Assembly (NCBI RefSeq): GCF_037039395.1
Contig: NZ_CP146243.1
Location: 142,865-206,864 of the forward strand
Length of the DNA stretch: 64,000 bases
Source of the DNA: Agrobacterium vitis
GTDB lineage: Bacteria; Pseudomonadota; Alphaproteobacteria; Rhizobiales; Rhizobiaceae
Reading direction: 5' to 3'
Shown here: piece after piece, positions 55,138 to 63,743 of the stretch
Layout of the letters: each line of letters starts with the position of its first letter
Position numbering within the stretch: position 1 is the first letter of the stretch
The notes under the pieces: model-generated
What the model was told of the DNA's origin: nothing
Seen by the model: the letters and a program-made list of their open reading frames with translations, nothing else
The model's database searches: none
Translations under genes and position numbers: made by a program

Positions 55138-55725
55138 ATGACTAGACCGAGACTCAGCCTTCTTCGAAAGGAGCAGTTCCACGACGAGGCGATGTATGCG
55201 ATCAATCGGCTCGACGTCGACCGACACAAACAAGATGCCTGGATGGTCAACATGTCGCGCGGCGGGAAATCGATCCACATGACCTTCAGTGACAGCACCT
55301 ATGGTGGCAAGGAACAGGCGCTGGAAGTGGCGCAAGCCTACCGCGATGCCGTTCTCCGGGTCGTACCCCCATTGACCAACAATGATATGCGGATGTTGGT
55401 GCGCAAAAATCGCTCAGAAGGCAGTAGCGTGCCGGGCGTCTATTTTATCGGACCTACCGGGGCACATAAAAGCGGTATCTGGATGGCTCGTATTGAGATC
55501 GCCCTCGATGATAACACGCCGGTCCCTGCGGGAAAGCGCCGCCGCCGACAGTTCACGCGCACCTTCAACGTCAGCAAATTCGGCTATGAGACAGCCCGCC
55601 GCATGGCGGAAGAAGAACGCATTCGTATGGTCCTGGCTGTCGAAAATGGCGAAGATCCGGCTTTACGCAGCCCGCAAGCTTTGAAACTTCATGACAAGCT
55701 TACCCTAGACGACAACGACGATTAG
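55138..55725 (+). CDS. Protein with AP2-like DNA-binding segments
   Basis: A 195-residue basic protein. Two regions look like AP2/ERF-type beta-sheet plus helix units. The first is WMVNMSRGGKSIHMTFSDST with GGKEQALEVAQAYRDAVLRV; the second is GVYFIGPTGAHKSGIWMARI, then RRQFTRTFNVSKFGYETARR. Bacterial AP2 domains are often found with HNH homing nucleases, but no nuclease domain is present here. Probably DNA-binding; role unknown. A strong palindromic terminator follows 17 bases after the stop. Confidence 0.65.
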   Translation: MTRPRLSLLRKEQFHDEAMYAINRLDVDRHKQDAWMVNMSRGGKSIHMTFSDSTYGGKEQALEVAQAYRDAVLRVVPPLTNNDMRMLVRKNRSEGSSVPGVYFIGPTGAHKSGIWMARIEIALDDNTPVPAGKRRRRQFTRTFNVSKFGYETARRMAEEERIRMVLAVENGEDPALRSPQALKLHDKLTLDDNDD

Positions 55726-55742
55726 AAGGCATTGTCATCAGC

Positions 55743-55773
55743 ACTACCAAAAAACGGCCCGTTTTTTGGTAGT
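55743..55773. terminator. Perfect 15-bp palindrome, bidirectional intrinsic terminator
   Basis: ACTACCAAAAAACGG pairs perfectly with CCGTTTTTTGGTAGT around a single central C. The stem carries a T6 run on either strand, so transcripts in both directions would form a hairpin rich in A:U pairs. It lies 17 bases past the AP2-like gene. Confidence 0.75.
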
Positions 55774-56511
55774 AGTGAATAGACCGATATTGGCGTTAGA
55801 AAATCACGAGAAGACCCGTTGCGGAAATCAGCGCAAGGGTAAATCCACCCTTTGGTCTTTTCTGGCGAGTTTAAAGACACCGACAATTTGCGCCGCCGTA
55901 TCATGATTTTGCGTCTGTCTCCGAGATTGTGAACCTTGTCTCAACGAATGTGCGTCGCGGGATCGCTTCCGTCTCAAATAATTTGCACCAAAATCACCAT
56001 TTATTGCGCCTCAGAACAATCACTATTCCGCGCCGCTACACCTCATCATCAGAAAGTCGATGTTTCCTGTGGTTTTGAGGGATCTTCCCGCCAGTCCTGC
56101 TTTCGCGTCCCTTTCGTTGCCACATCTTGATTGTCATACCGGAAGACAGGTAAAACAAAGGGCGCTGGTGCAGGGATCGGCAAACGTGCGGAACCTGGTC
56201 TTTGATGGCCCTGCTTATTCGGTTTCTCCCGTCAAGGCTTGGCGACGAACGGATGGCGTCCGCAAGCAAGCATAGCGCGGCTGGCCACCAAGCGTCATGC
56301 GACGTGGGGCTTCCCAGCCCGCCGTTGCTTCCGGCGTTTTCCAAGGAGTCAAACTGCCACGGCGGCAAAGACCCCCTCATACTCCGCCCAGTTCGTCAAT
56401 TTGAACTTCATCTTACCGATGTGACGGCGGCGGGCGGTGTTATGTTTGTGCGGCATCCGGGATCAATCAACCTGTTTTTGATCCCGGCGTATAGACGTAG
56501 AACATTGAAAT
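55774..56511. other. Intergenic DNA, no gene seen
   Basis: About 740 bases with only short, overlapping open frames on both strands whose translations look random. I see no RNA gene or transposon end. A decayed gene cannot be ruled out. Confidence 0.4.
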
Positions 56512-56784
56512 TTGATCTCCGCACCAACGCGCTACCGCATCTATGTCGAGCGTATCGCGCCGGAACAGAACATGGCGCGGTTCTATGCGCTTGCTGTTCA
56601 ACCGACATTGTTCGGAGAGGTGTCGCTTGTGCACGCCTGGGGCCGGATCGGAACGCGCGGACAGCAGATGGTGCATCTGTTCGACAATGAGAGCCAGGCC
56701 ATTAACCTGTTCCTCGACGTGCTTCGCGAGAAGCCCAAACGAGGTTATCGGCCAAAACGACCTGTGGACATCCAGCGGATCTGA
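56512..56784 (+). CDS. WGR domain protein (copy 2)
   Basis: A 90-residue protein, essentially one WGR domain: RYRIYVERIAPEQNMARFYA, then LAVQPTLFGEVSLVHAWGRI and GTRGQQMVHLFDNESQA. It aligns closely with the protein at 45213-45548 (shared N-M-x-RFY-LA-QPTLFG and WGRIG-GGQ/GQQ). Only a TTG start (56512) is available in frame, without a strong ribosome binding site, so the true start or expression is uncertain. Confidence 0.75.
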   Translation: MISAPTRYRIYVERIAPEQNMARFYALAVQPTLFGEVSLVHAWGRIGTRGQQMVHLFDNESQAINLFLDVLREKPKRGYRPKRPVDIQRI

Positions 56785-56867
56785 CCCTCGTCCCAATCCT
56801 TGCCGATGACAATCCGCTCATAAGCTGACACGGATTTTATCTTTGTGACAAGATGCAAGGAATTTCC

Positions 56868-57027
56868 ATGACCACCACCAATGAAATCGCCGACAAGATC
56901 GCCGCCGACAACGGCCTGACAAAGGTTCAGGCCAAGGGCATCGTCGAATCCGTGTTCCAGGCCATCGCCGACGCCGCAGGCTCCGACGCGGAAACGTCAA
57001 TCCCCGGCTTCGGCAAATTTAAGGTGA
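56868..57027 (+). CDS. HU family DNA-binding protein, exon 1 (split by group II intron)
   Basis: From ATG 56868 (AAGGA upstream) the reading is MTTTNEIADKIAADNGLTKV, then QAKGIVESVFQAIADAAGSD and AETSIPGFGKFKV, the N-terminal half of a bacterial HU. Unspliced, the frame stops four codons later at 57038. Joining base 57027 to base 59260 gives 279 bases, a 92-residue HU, with the last A of exon 1 completing a lysine codon (V-K-T-S-P-E-R-E-G-R-N-P). The break is therefore an intron, not decay, provided splicing occurs. Confidence 0.85.
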
Positions 57028-57645
57028 GTGCGACGTGAAAGTTGCCTAAGTAATTGTTTGTACGGGATTTATATTCCGGGACAAACCTGATGTTCCGTCA
57101 TCAGTAGCCTACCGGCACATGCGGGACTGGTAACGGTCCGGTTTGAAGCTGTCGGGACAATGTAGCCGGGCCTTCGGGCCATGCCGATGTCGTGAGGCTG
57201 AGGCATCTTCTGCGAGCATCAGTGCGGATGAGGCGCTAGGCTGGGTGGTATGATCAATGCAAATGAACTGCTGATAAACGTCGTGAAATTTGACAAGCCA
57301 AAGATGCTGACAGGCTTGAACCAAAAGGTGTGCGGTCGGCTGCTTCCCTTTACTTTGGAGGCACACGGACGAAGGACCGCCGGCGGATAGGCAGGATCTA
57401 ACCCACCCGCGTTATTTAGGTGAAACACGGTAAACCCGTATCGTCGCCCGGCAACGGGCAGGCCGACCGCAAGGAAAGTTGTTGGCGGTGCGGGCAGAGG
57501 ATGTCGGAGAAAGCGAACGCCGGACTGTAATGGTTTGGACAGGGGTTGCGGCTCGCCAACATCACCCCGCCCGAAAGGGGGCAGACTTCCGACGGGTCTC
57601 CCGTCGCGAGAGAATGTGCAGAACCCTCGGCAGGAGGACAGGCAA

Positions 57646-59186
57646 ATGACGGTCACAACAGTGACTGGTGCGGCCTCCCGCGAAGCGGTGAGCTGGGACC
57701 AGATTGACTGGCGCAAGGCTTACCAACACGTGCGACGGCTGCAGATGCGTATTGCGAAGGCGGTTAGGGAAGGTCGCTGGGGCAAGGTGAAAGCCTTGCA
57801 ACGGCTGCTGACCCACTCGTTCAGCGGCAAAGCGCTTGCCGTGAAACGGGTTACTGGAAATCAGGGAAAGAGAACACCCGGAGTGGACCGGATCATCTGG
57901 GACACACCGGGTAAGTGCGTCAGAGGATTATTGTCGCTCAACGGCGTGGGTATCATCCTTTGCCGTTGAGGCGGGTATATATCCCGAAAGCAAATAGCAA
58001 GAAACTGCGTCCGCTCGGTATTCCGACGATGAAGGACAGGGCCATGCAGGCACTTCACCTGCTCGCTCTGCTACCTGTCGCGGAAACGACGGCAGACCCG
58101 AATTCGTACGGTTTCCGACCGTTTCGAGCGACCCGTGATGCGGCCCGCCAGTGCTATATTGCTCTGCGCGGACGAGGCACGGCGGAATGGGTCTTAGATG
58201 CGGACATTGCTGGTTGCTTCGACGAAATCAGCAAAGACTGGCTCATCGCCAACATCCCCATGGACAAGGTGGTGCTCCGGAAATGGCTGGACTCCGGTTA
58301 CATACAGGATGGTGATTGGCACGCGACGAAAGCGGGTACTCCGCAAGGGGGAATAATCTCGCCCACGCTCGCTAACATGGCCTTGGACGGAATGGAAAAG
58401 ATGTTACGGGACTTCTACGGCCCAAGACGTCGCAACAGCCTGACCAAGGTCCACTTGATACGTTACGCCGATGACTTCGTCGTCACAGGTGCTTCGAAAG
58501 AGGTGCTTGAGGAGGCGAAATCTCTAGTCGAGGACTTTCTGTCGGAACGAGGTCTGTCTCTGTCTGAAGAAAAGACTCGCATCGTGCGGGTCGAGGAAGG
58601 TTTCGACTTCCTCGGCTGGAACGTGCGCAGATATGATGGGCATACCCACATCAAACCCGCCAAAAAGAACGTGGTGGCGTTTATGCGCAAGATTCGGACG
58701 ATCATCAAGGGTGCCGCCGATGTGAAGCAGGAGTATCTGATAATGCGGCTGAACCCGGTCATAAGGGGATGGACCAATTATCATCACAACCAGGTGGCGA
58801 AGGAGACCTTCCGCAAGGTCGATCATCTCATCTGGAAGTGTCTCTGGCAGTGGGCCTGTCGTAGACACCCGGACAAGCCGCTTCGCTGGGTGAAGTATCG
58901 TTACTTCGCTCGGGAAGGTACACGAGACTGGGTATTCCGCGCAGGGATGAAGGATAAGGCAGGAAACCTCAAGTTCATCCGCCTCATCCACGCGTCCGAC
59001 GTACCGATACGTCGCCACTGCAAAATCCGGGCCGAAGCGAATCCTTTCGATCCCATGTGGGACAGCTACTTCGCCGGAAGGCGCGGTCTGCCGTCGGAAG
59101 TTACGGATCGGCCCGGTGATTCCACATCTCATACCGATGCACAGGAACTGGCGGCTCTGGTCAAACAGGGCTTGGCGGAGGCTTGA
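57646..59186 (+). pseudogene. ltrA: Group II intron reverse transcriptase/maturase, frameshifted
   Basis: The N-terminal part (from ATG 57646, GGAGG nearby) reads WDQIDWRKAYQHVRRLQMRI and RTPGVDRIIWDTPGKC in one frame, which stops at 57969. The rest, VAQRRGYHPLPLRRVYIPKA onward, is in another frame through to 59186. It includes ADIAGCFDEI, AGTPQGGIISPTLAN and the catalytic VHLIRYADDFVVTGAS, plus maturase domain X (HLIWKCLWQWACRRHPDKPL). A one-base indel near 57930-57945 breaks the protein. No HNH endonuclease Cys pairs are visible at the C-terminus. Confidence 0.82.
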
Positions 59187-59218
59187 GCTGTATGCTGGGA
59201 AACTCGCACGTACAGTTC
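59185..59218 (+). ncRNA. Group II intron domain V
   Basis: A 34-nucleotide hairpin: GAGCTGTATGCTGG opens the stem, a GAAA tetraloop follows, then CTCGCACGTACAGTTC closes it, with the usual two-base bulge. This is the catalytic domain V with compensated pairing (GAGCTGTA against TACAGTTC). It ends 41 bases before the 3' splice site. Confidence 0.85.
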
Positions 59219-59259
59219 TTAGGGAGGAGCGGCCCGGCAACGGGTCGTTCCTACCCGAC

Positions 59260-59378
59260 AAACATCACCTGAGCGCGAGGGTCGCAATCCCGCGACCGGA
59301 GAAAAAATGACTGTTGCAGCTTCGAAGAAGCTGACTTTCGCGCCTGCCAAGGCCCTCAAGGATGCACTGAACAAGTGA
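59260..59378 (+). CDS. HU family DNA-binding protein, exon 2
   Basis: In frame with exon 1 after intron removal: K-TSPEREGRNPATGEKMTVAA, then SKKLTFAPAKALKDALNK and TGA at 59376. This is the DNA-binding arm and C-terminal helix of HU. An internal ATG (59308) could permit only a short peptide if the intron is not removed. Confidence 0.85.
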
Positions 59379-59393
59379 TCTCTGACGTGGAGA

Positions 59394-59413
59394 GCCCCGC
59401 CGCAAGGCGGGGC
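59394..59413. terminator. GC-rich hairpin between convergent HU and DUF736 genes
   Basis: GCCCCGCC pairs perfectly with GGCGGGGC around a GCAA tetraloop. It lies 15 bases after the HU stop and eight bases beyond the 3' end of the opposite-strand DUF736 gene, so it can serve both. No long U-tract follows, but the stem is very stable. Confidence 0.65.
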
Positions 59414-59421
59414 ATCCAGTC

Positions 59422-59733
59422 TCAGTCCCGGTTCGACCGGGACCAGATGAGGGAGAGGCCTTCCTCGCCCTCGACCTCGATCAGCGTTGCGTAGATCGGA
59501 GCCGGGAAGCTCGGGTCGTCGAGCTTAACGGAGAGGTAATCGCGACCTTCGTTCGAGGTCTTCTTCCAGGCAGCGCCGAATTCGACCGTAGCCCCGGCGA
59601 GGATGCGGTAGTCCGGGCCCTTTTCGGAAGTGCGCTCGACGGCGCGGATGGTTGCCTTGACGTTGAGGTTAAGGGTCTTGATGGTGCCGGAGAAGCCGTT
59701 GCCGGAAGCGGTGAAAGAGCCGATGGTTGCCAT
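59422..59733 (-). CDS. DUF736 family protein
   Basis: A 103-residue protein from ATG 59733: [20 protein letters not shown], then [20 protein letters not shown] and [20 protein letters not shown]. This is the DUF736 family, common on plasmids and ICEs of alphaproteobacteria near transfer and partition genes. Function unknown. The upstream frame extension to 59916 runs into non-coding DNA beside the IS110 element. Confidence 0.9.
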   Translation of the reverse strand: MATIGSFTASGNGFSGTIKTLNLNVKATIRAVERTSEKGPDYRILAGATVEFGAAWKKTSNEGRDYLSVKLDDPSFPAPIYATLIEVEGEEGLSLIWSRSNRD

Positions 59734-59869
59734 TGTCGTAATCCTTTTCGGTTGTTCGGGCCGCGTCCATCGCGGCCTCGATGGCAGTCGATAGGACCGG
59801 AGACGATCGGCCTGCACCTGAAGGGCCGAAACAGAGTGGAGGACGGCCAAAGGAGAGGCTTTCTTGATG

Positions 59870-61225
59870 ATGTGGACACCCCCACCACTACCGCCGAGAA
59901 TATCGGCAGGGACCAATCAAACGTTGGAAAGGAAACGGGATGTCCAGGCTGACAATCGGAATCGACCTTGCAAAGAATGTCTTCCAGGTTCACGGCATTG
60001 ATGACAGCAGTCGTGTCGTGATCGCTCAGAAACTCCGGCGCACACACCTTCTTGCATTCTTTGCCAAGCTGGAGCCGAGTCTGATCGGCATGGAGGCGTG
60101 CGGCTCCGCGCATCACTGGGCTCGCGAACTGACAGGCATGGGCCATGAGGTCAAGCTGATGGCGCCGGCTTATGTGAAGCCGTACGTGAAGCGGGGGAAG
60201 AACGACATGGTGGATGCCGAGGCGATCTGCGAGGCTGTGACCCGGCCGACCATGCGGTTCGTTCCAATCAAAACCGCGTCGCAGCAGTCGATCCTGATGG
60301 TGCACAAGTCGCGTGCTCTCCTCATCCGGCAGAGGACCATGCTGGTGAACGCCTTACGAGGCCATCTCACCGAGATCGGCATCGTGGCGCCGGTCGGGAT
60401 CGAAAGAACGGCAGAGCTCGTCGAGCGGGTGCTCGCACACGAGCCGACAGAGCTGGACGTTCCGCCGCTCGTGACTGACATTGTCGTATCCTTGGCCAGG
60501 CAAATCGACTCCCTGACCGCCGAGGTCAGGACACTTGAAGCCAAGATACGCGAATGGCAACGAACGAGCGAAGCAGGCCGCAGGCTTGCGACGATCCCGG
60601 GCGTCGGCGTCATCACTGCCACAGCACTGGCGGCGACGGTGCCTGATGCGTCAGTCTTCAGGTCGGGGCGAGAATTTGCCGCATGGCTCGGGCTGACGCC
60701 ACGATCGAATTCGTCTGGAGGAAAAGAGCGCCTCGGCAGGATCACGAAGGCCGGGAACCGATATCTGCGAACGCTGCTGATCGTCGGCGCGACAGCCGTC
60801 CTCAGGCATGTCAGGCATAAGATGCACGGGCCGCTCATCGAGTGGGTCAGGAAATTGTTGTTAACGAAGCCCCCGCGCCTGACGACCGTGGCGCTGGCGA
60901 ACAAGATGGCGCGGATCGCATGGGCCGTGATGACTCGGCAGACGGTATACACAAACGCCATCGCATAGAAACCGACGCACCAGCGTCACCGAGTTCGGAG
61001 GGCCTGCCAGACGATCGTGATGAATACCGGTTCCGCCGGGGATCAGGACAACCCGTTCGCGAGACTGCATCTGCAGAATGCGCTTTTTTGATTGGGACCA
61101 TGATCCGCGGATTTCATCAAGGCCCGCGGCCGTTCGGCCGATCATCAGAGAGGCCGGACATATGCGAGCAGCCAGCCGGGTTCAAAAAGATCAGAAGAAA
61201 GGCTTGACCGAGGGGGTGTCCACAT
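59870..61225 (+). mobile_element. IS110/IS1111-family insertion sequence
   Basis: Inverted copies of ATGTGGACACCCCC stand at 59870-59883 and, reversed, at 61212-61225, bracketing a single transposase gene. Such subterminal repeats are typical of the IS1111 branch. The true ends may be a few bases outside these repeats. The ~240 bases downstream of the transposase hold no gene and may include the non-coding (bridge-RNA-type) region known for this family. Confidence 0.78.
59940..60968 (+). CDS. IS110-family transposase
   Basis: A 342-residue DEDD transposase. The N-terminal RuvC-like domain starts MSRLTIGIDLAKNVFQVHGI (first D) and contains LIGMEACGSAHHWARELTGM (E) and KRGKNDMVDAEAICEAVTRP (DxxDA). 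The C-terminal Tnp20 domain includes RLATIPGVGVITATALAATV, AAWLGLTPRSNSSGGKERLG with the catalytic serine, and RITKAGNRYLRTLLIVGATA. It appears intact. AAAGGAAA precedes the start. Confidence 0.93.
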   Translation: MSRLTIGIDLAKNVFQVHGIDDSSRVVIAQKLRRTHLLAFFAKLEPSLIGMEACGSAHHWARELTGMGHEVKLMAPAYVKPYVKRGKNDMVDAEAICEAVTRPTMRFVPIKTASQQSILMVHKSRALLIRQRTMLVNALRGHLTEIGIVAPVGIERTAELVERVLAHEPTELDVPPLVTDIVVSLARQIDSLTAEVRTLEAKIREWQRTSEAGRRLATIPGVGVITATALAATVPDASVFRSGREFAAWLGLTPRSNSSGGKERLGRITKAGNRYLRTLLIVGATAVLRHVRHKMHGPLIEWVRKLLLTKPPRLTTVALANKMARIAWAVMTRQTVYTNAIA

Positions 61226-61929
61226 ATGCCTCGCGAGGAATGGCGGCTAAGCCGACAGGGGAAGAAAACGAGCCGGCCGTTGCGGATGCCGAGCGAGCCG
61301 AGCACCGCGAGGCGGTCTTTGGTCAGACATGCCCCATCGAGACCGCAGTGGACGTGCCAGCTGGCAGATAAAGGGGTACGGCAATGGCATCGTCGAGTGG
61401 TAACTAATGGGGGTGTATACATACCGCCAACAAACCCTGGTCGTATGGTCGAAGCCAGCGCCCACATATGGGAGATTGCCAGGAAAGGAACGTTGCATTT
61501 CCTCGCGTAGATTGGTTGTCGGACCATGCCTGGATATTCTCGGGTAAGCACTGCTATGTGACGCTGACGCGATTGCAGAATTTGCAGCAGGCTCCTTCAA
61601 GTCGATTGCCGCCATGGCTCAGATGCGCCACAAGCGGACTATTCAACGTGGGATGTCGAATGATAGCGCATGACCCGTTGAAGGTCGCCGCCCACTTGGC
61701 GGTCAAAAACTAGCCGCCCTTGGGCCGCGTGCAGAATTCTCACGCACGCTCCTATTGACAATCTGTGAGTTTGCTGGCTTTTCTCGCGAAGGTTCCGAGC
61801 ACCTGCCGCCTGCAGACGCAAGTCACGGTAAAGCCCGGCATATGACGTTTTTTCTCACCCTCGAAGCATTTCGTTGGTGGCAATGCAGGCCCCCATCACA
61901 GTCGAAATGCCTCTTTGGAGGAGTGAGTG
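61226..61929. other. Intergenic DNA, possible decayed sequences
   Basis: About 700 bases without a gene I can support. Open frames on the minus strand (61117-61551, 61639-61821) contain coding-like bits (LTKDRLAVLGSLGIRNGRLV; GRLVFDRQVGGDLQRVMRYH), but I recognise no family. The stretch right before 61930 supplies the ribosome binding site GGAG (61917-61920) of the MATE gene. Confidence 0.4.
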
Positions 61930-63324
61930 ATGTCTTTGCGACAATCGCCCGAAAATCGTTTTCTGAGTGTCTCGCCAGGCAAAATTTTTGCCGCAACCGC
62001 GTTTCCTATGGTCGCCATCATGGTGATGAACGGGATGCTAGGTATTATCGACGCCGTCTTTTTGGGGCATTTCGTCGGTGCGGACGCCATGGCGGCCGTC
62101 GGCATGGCGTTTCCAGTTCTGATGCTGACGATCGCGCTTTCGACCCTTGTCAGCGGGGGAATGTCCAGCCTGCTGGCTCGCCAGCTCGGCGCCGACGACC
62201 GTAACGCGGCCAACGCGACCTTCGCCGGCGCGCATGGACTTGCGTTGACGACCGCGTCAGCGCTGATCGTGATCTTCTTTGCGGGCGGGTGGGCCTTCGC
62301 TCTGCACATTGCCGGCACCGATGGCCCGGTTGCCGAAATGGTGTGGATCTTCCTGGCAATCACCATATTCGGAACCCCGGTACAATTTCTGCTCGGTATT
62401 CATGCCGACGCCTGGAGGAACGAAGGACAGGCGGGATTGATGGCGCTCATGTCACTTGGGGTCACACTCATCAACATCCTGCTGAACTACATCCTGGTCG
62501 TCGTGCTTGAACTGGGCGTCGCGGGATCGGCTACGGGCACGGTTCTGGCACAGACGCTCGGACTGGTGCTTCTGGCGGGGCTACGCCCGTTCCTTGGGGG
62601 CATGATGCCGCTCAACAGCCTCTGGCGGAACCGATGGACGGGCAGTTGGAGGCGTATTGCTGCGCTGGGTGCCCCCGTCAGTCTGGGTTTTATCGGAATG
62701 GCGCTTTCAGCCGCCAGTGTGGTTCTCGCTCTCCGTCTTGCAGGCGCCACCGATTACGCCACGACCATTGCCGCCTACGGGATCGTGACACGCATTTTCA
62801 GTTTTGCCTTCCTGCCAATCATGGCGATCGCGATGGCGATGCAGAGCATCGTCGGCAACAATGTTGGAGCGCGGCTTTACTCCCGCTCGGATGCGGTCCT
62901 GCGGATCGCTGCAGCAACAACATTGCTCTACTGTCTTGCCGTCGAGGTTTTGTTGCTGAGCCAAGGCACAGTCGTCGGAGCGGCCTTTGTCGCTGATCCG
63001 GATGTGATCGGCGAGGTCGGCCGATTGCTTCGTCCCATGGCTGCGGTCTATCTCTTTTCCGGACCAGTTTTTGTGCTCGGGCTATATTTCCAAGCCATCG
63101 GCCAACCGGCCCGCGCGGCTCTTCTGACCGTGGTCAAGCCGCTTATCCTGTTGCCTGTCTTGGTCACGATCGCTGCGGCAATGTTGGGCGCGGATGCGAT
63201 TTGGTTCGCCTATCCGTTGGCCGATGGCGTGGCCGCAGTCATCGCAACTCTTGTGCTCGCCGTCGCCCTGAAGGCGCGGGGAACCGCTGGTGTCGGGCTC
63301 AAGGCCCTGGGGACCATGTCATGA
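61930..63324 (+). CDS. MATE family efflux transporter
   Basis: A 464-residue protein with about 12 hydrophobic helices, beginning MSLRQSPENRFLSVSPGKIF. MATE-type features include MVAIMVMNGMLGIIDAVFLG, HFVGADAMAAVGMAFPVLML and, in the second half, SFAFLPIMAIAMAMQSIVGN. It exports cationic or toxic compounds in exchange for Na+ or H+. ATG 61930 is preferred to the adjacent GTG 61927. The stop overlaps the next gene by four bases. Confidence 0.92.
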   Translation: MSLRQSPENRFLSVSPGKIFAATAFPMVAIMVMNGMLGIIDAVFLGHFVGADAMAAVGMAFPVLMLTIALSTLVSGGMSSLLARQLGADDRNAANATFAGAHGLALTTASALIVIFFAGGWAFALHIAGTDGPVAEMVWIFLAITIFGTPVQFLLGIHADAWRNEGQAGLMALMSLGVTLINILLNYILVVVLELGVAGSATGTVLAQTLGLVLLAGLRPFLGGMMPLNSLWRNRWTGSWRRIAALGAPVSLGFIGMALSAASVVLALRLAGATDYATTIAAYGIVTRIFSFAFLPIMAIAMAMQSIVGNNVGARLYSRSDAVLRIAAATTLLYCLAVEVLLLSQGTVVGAAFVADPDVIGEVGRLLRPMAAVYLFSGPVFVLGLYFQAIGQPARAALLTVVKPLILLPVLVTIAAAMLGADAIWFAYPLADGVAAVIATLVLAVALKARGTAGVGLKALGTMS

Positions 63325-63743
63325 CAGTCAGAAACATCGCAGAAGCCAAGGCGCACGCAAAATCTCTGAGGAGCGCACTTGCCGCCGACGGTACCGTGTT
63401 GGGCCATGCCCAGGCGCTGGAACTGATCGCCCGGCAGAACGGCGCGCGCGACTGGAACACCTTGTCCGCCCGCCTCGCCAACGCTGCTCCCCCTCCGTTC
63501 CATTTGCACCAAAGGGTACAGGGGCGGTATCTTGGGCACTCCTTCAAGGGCGAAATCAGCGCATTATCATCCTCGGGCTCGCACTATTGCGTAACTGTCC
63601 GTTTCGATGAACCGGTGGACACGGTTACCTTCGACAGCTTTTCGAACATGCGTCGAATGGTAAGAGGTACGGTGGATATCAATGGAACTTCCGTACGCAA
63701 GACATCAAACGGGACGCCGCACCTGACTTTAAGCGCGTTATGA
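63321..63743 (+). CDS. Small glyoxalase-superfamily-like protein
   Basis: A 140-residue protein. The N-terminal ~50 residues (IAEAKAHAKSLRSALAADGT, GHAQALELIARQNGARDWNT) match a helical module often annotated as glyoxalase superfamily in rhizobia. The rest is beta-rich (GRYLGHSFKGEISALSSSGS) and I do not recognise it. It starts at the ATGA overlap with the MATE gene, implying translational coupling. Function unknown. Confidence 0.65.
   Translation: MTVRNIAEAKAHAKSLRSALAADGTVLGHAQALELIARQNGARDWNTLSARLANAAPPPFHLHQRVQGRYLGHSFKGEISALSSSGSHYCVTVRFDEPVDTVTFDSFSNMRRMVRGTVDINGTSVRKTSNGTPHLTLSAL

Larger units (their letters stand above)
57028..59259 (+). mobile_element. Group II intron inserted in the HU gene
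   Basis: The 5' end GTGCGACGTG (57028) matches the GUGYG consensus. Domain V is recognisable at 59185-59218, followed by a domain VI-like hairpin and a 3' end in ...CCCGAC (59259), fitting the AY rule. Inside is a reverse transcriptase/maturase reading frame. Length about 2.23 kb. Insertion is in the sense direction, between codons for the conserved FKV and TSPEREGRNP of HU. Confidence 0.88.

Noticed and set aside
60170-60961. 263-residue minus-strand ORF opposite the IS110 transposase
   Set aside because: The DEDD transposase on the plus strand accounts for the coding signal; the antisense frame is serine/arginine-rich and unrecognisable.
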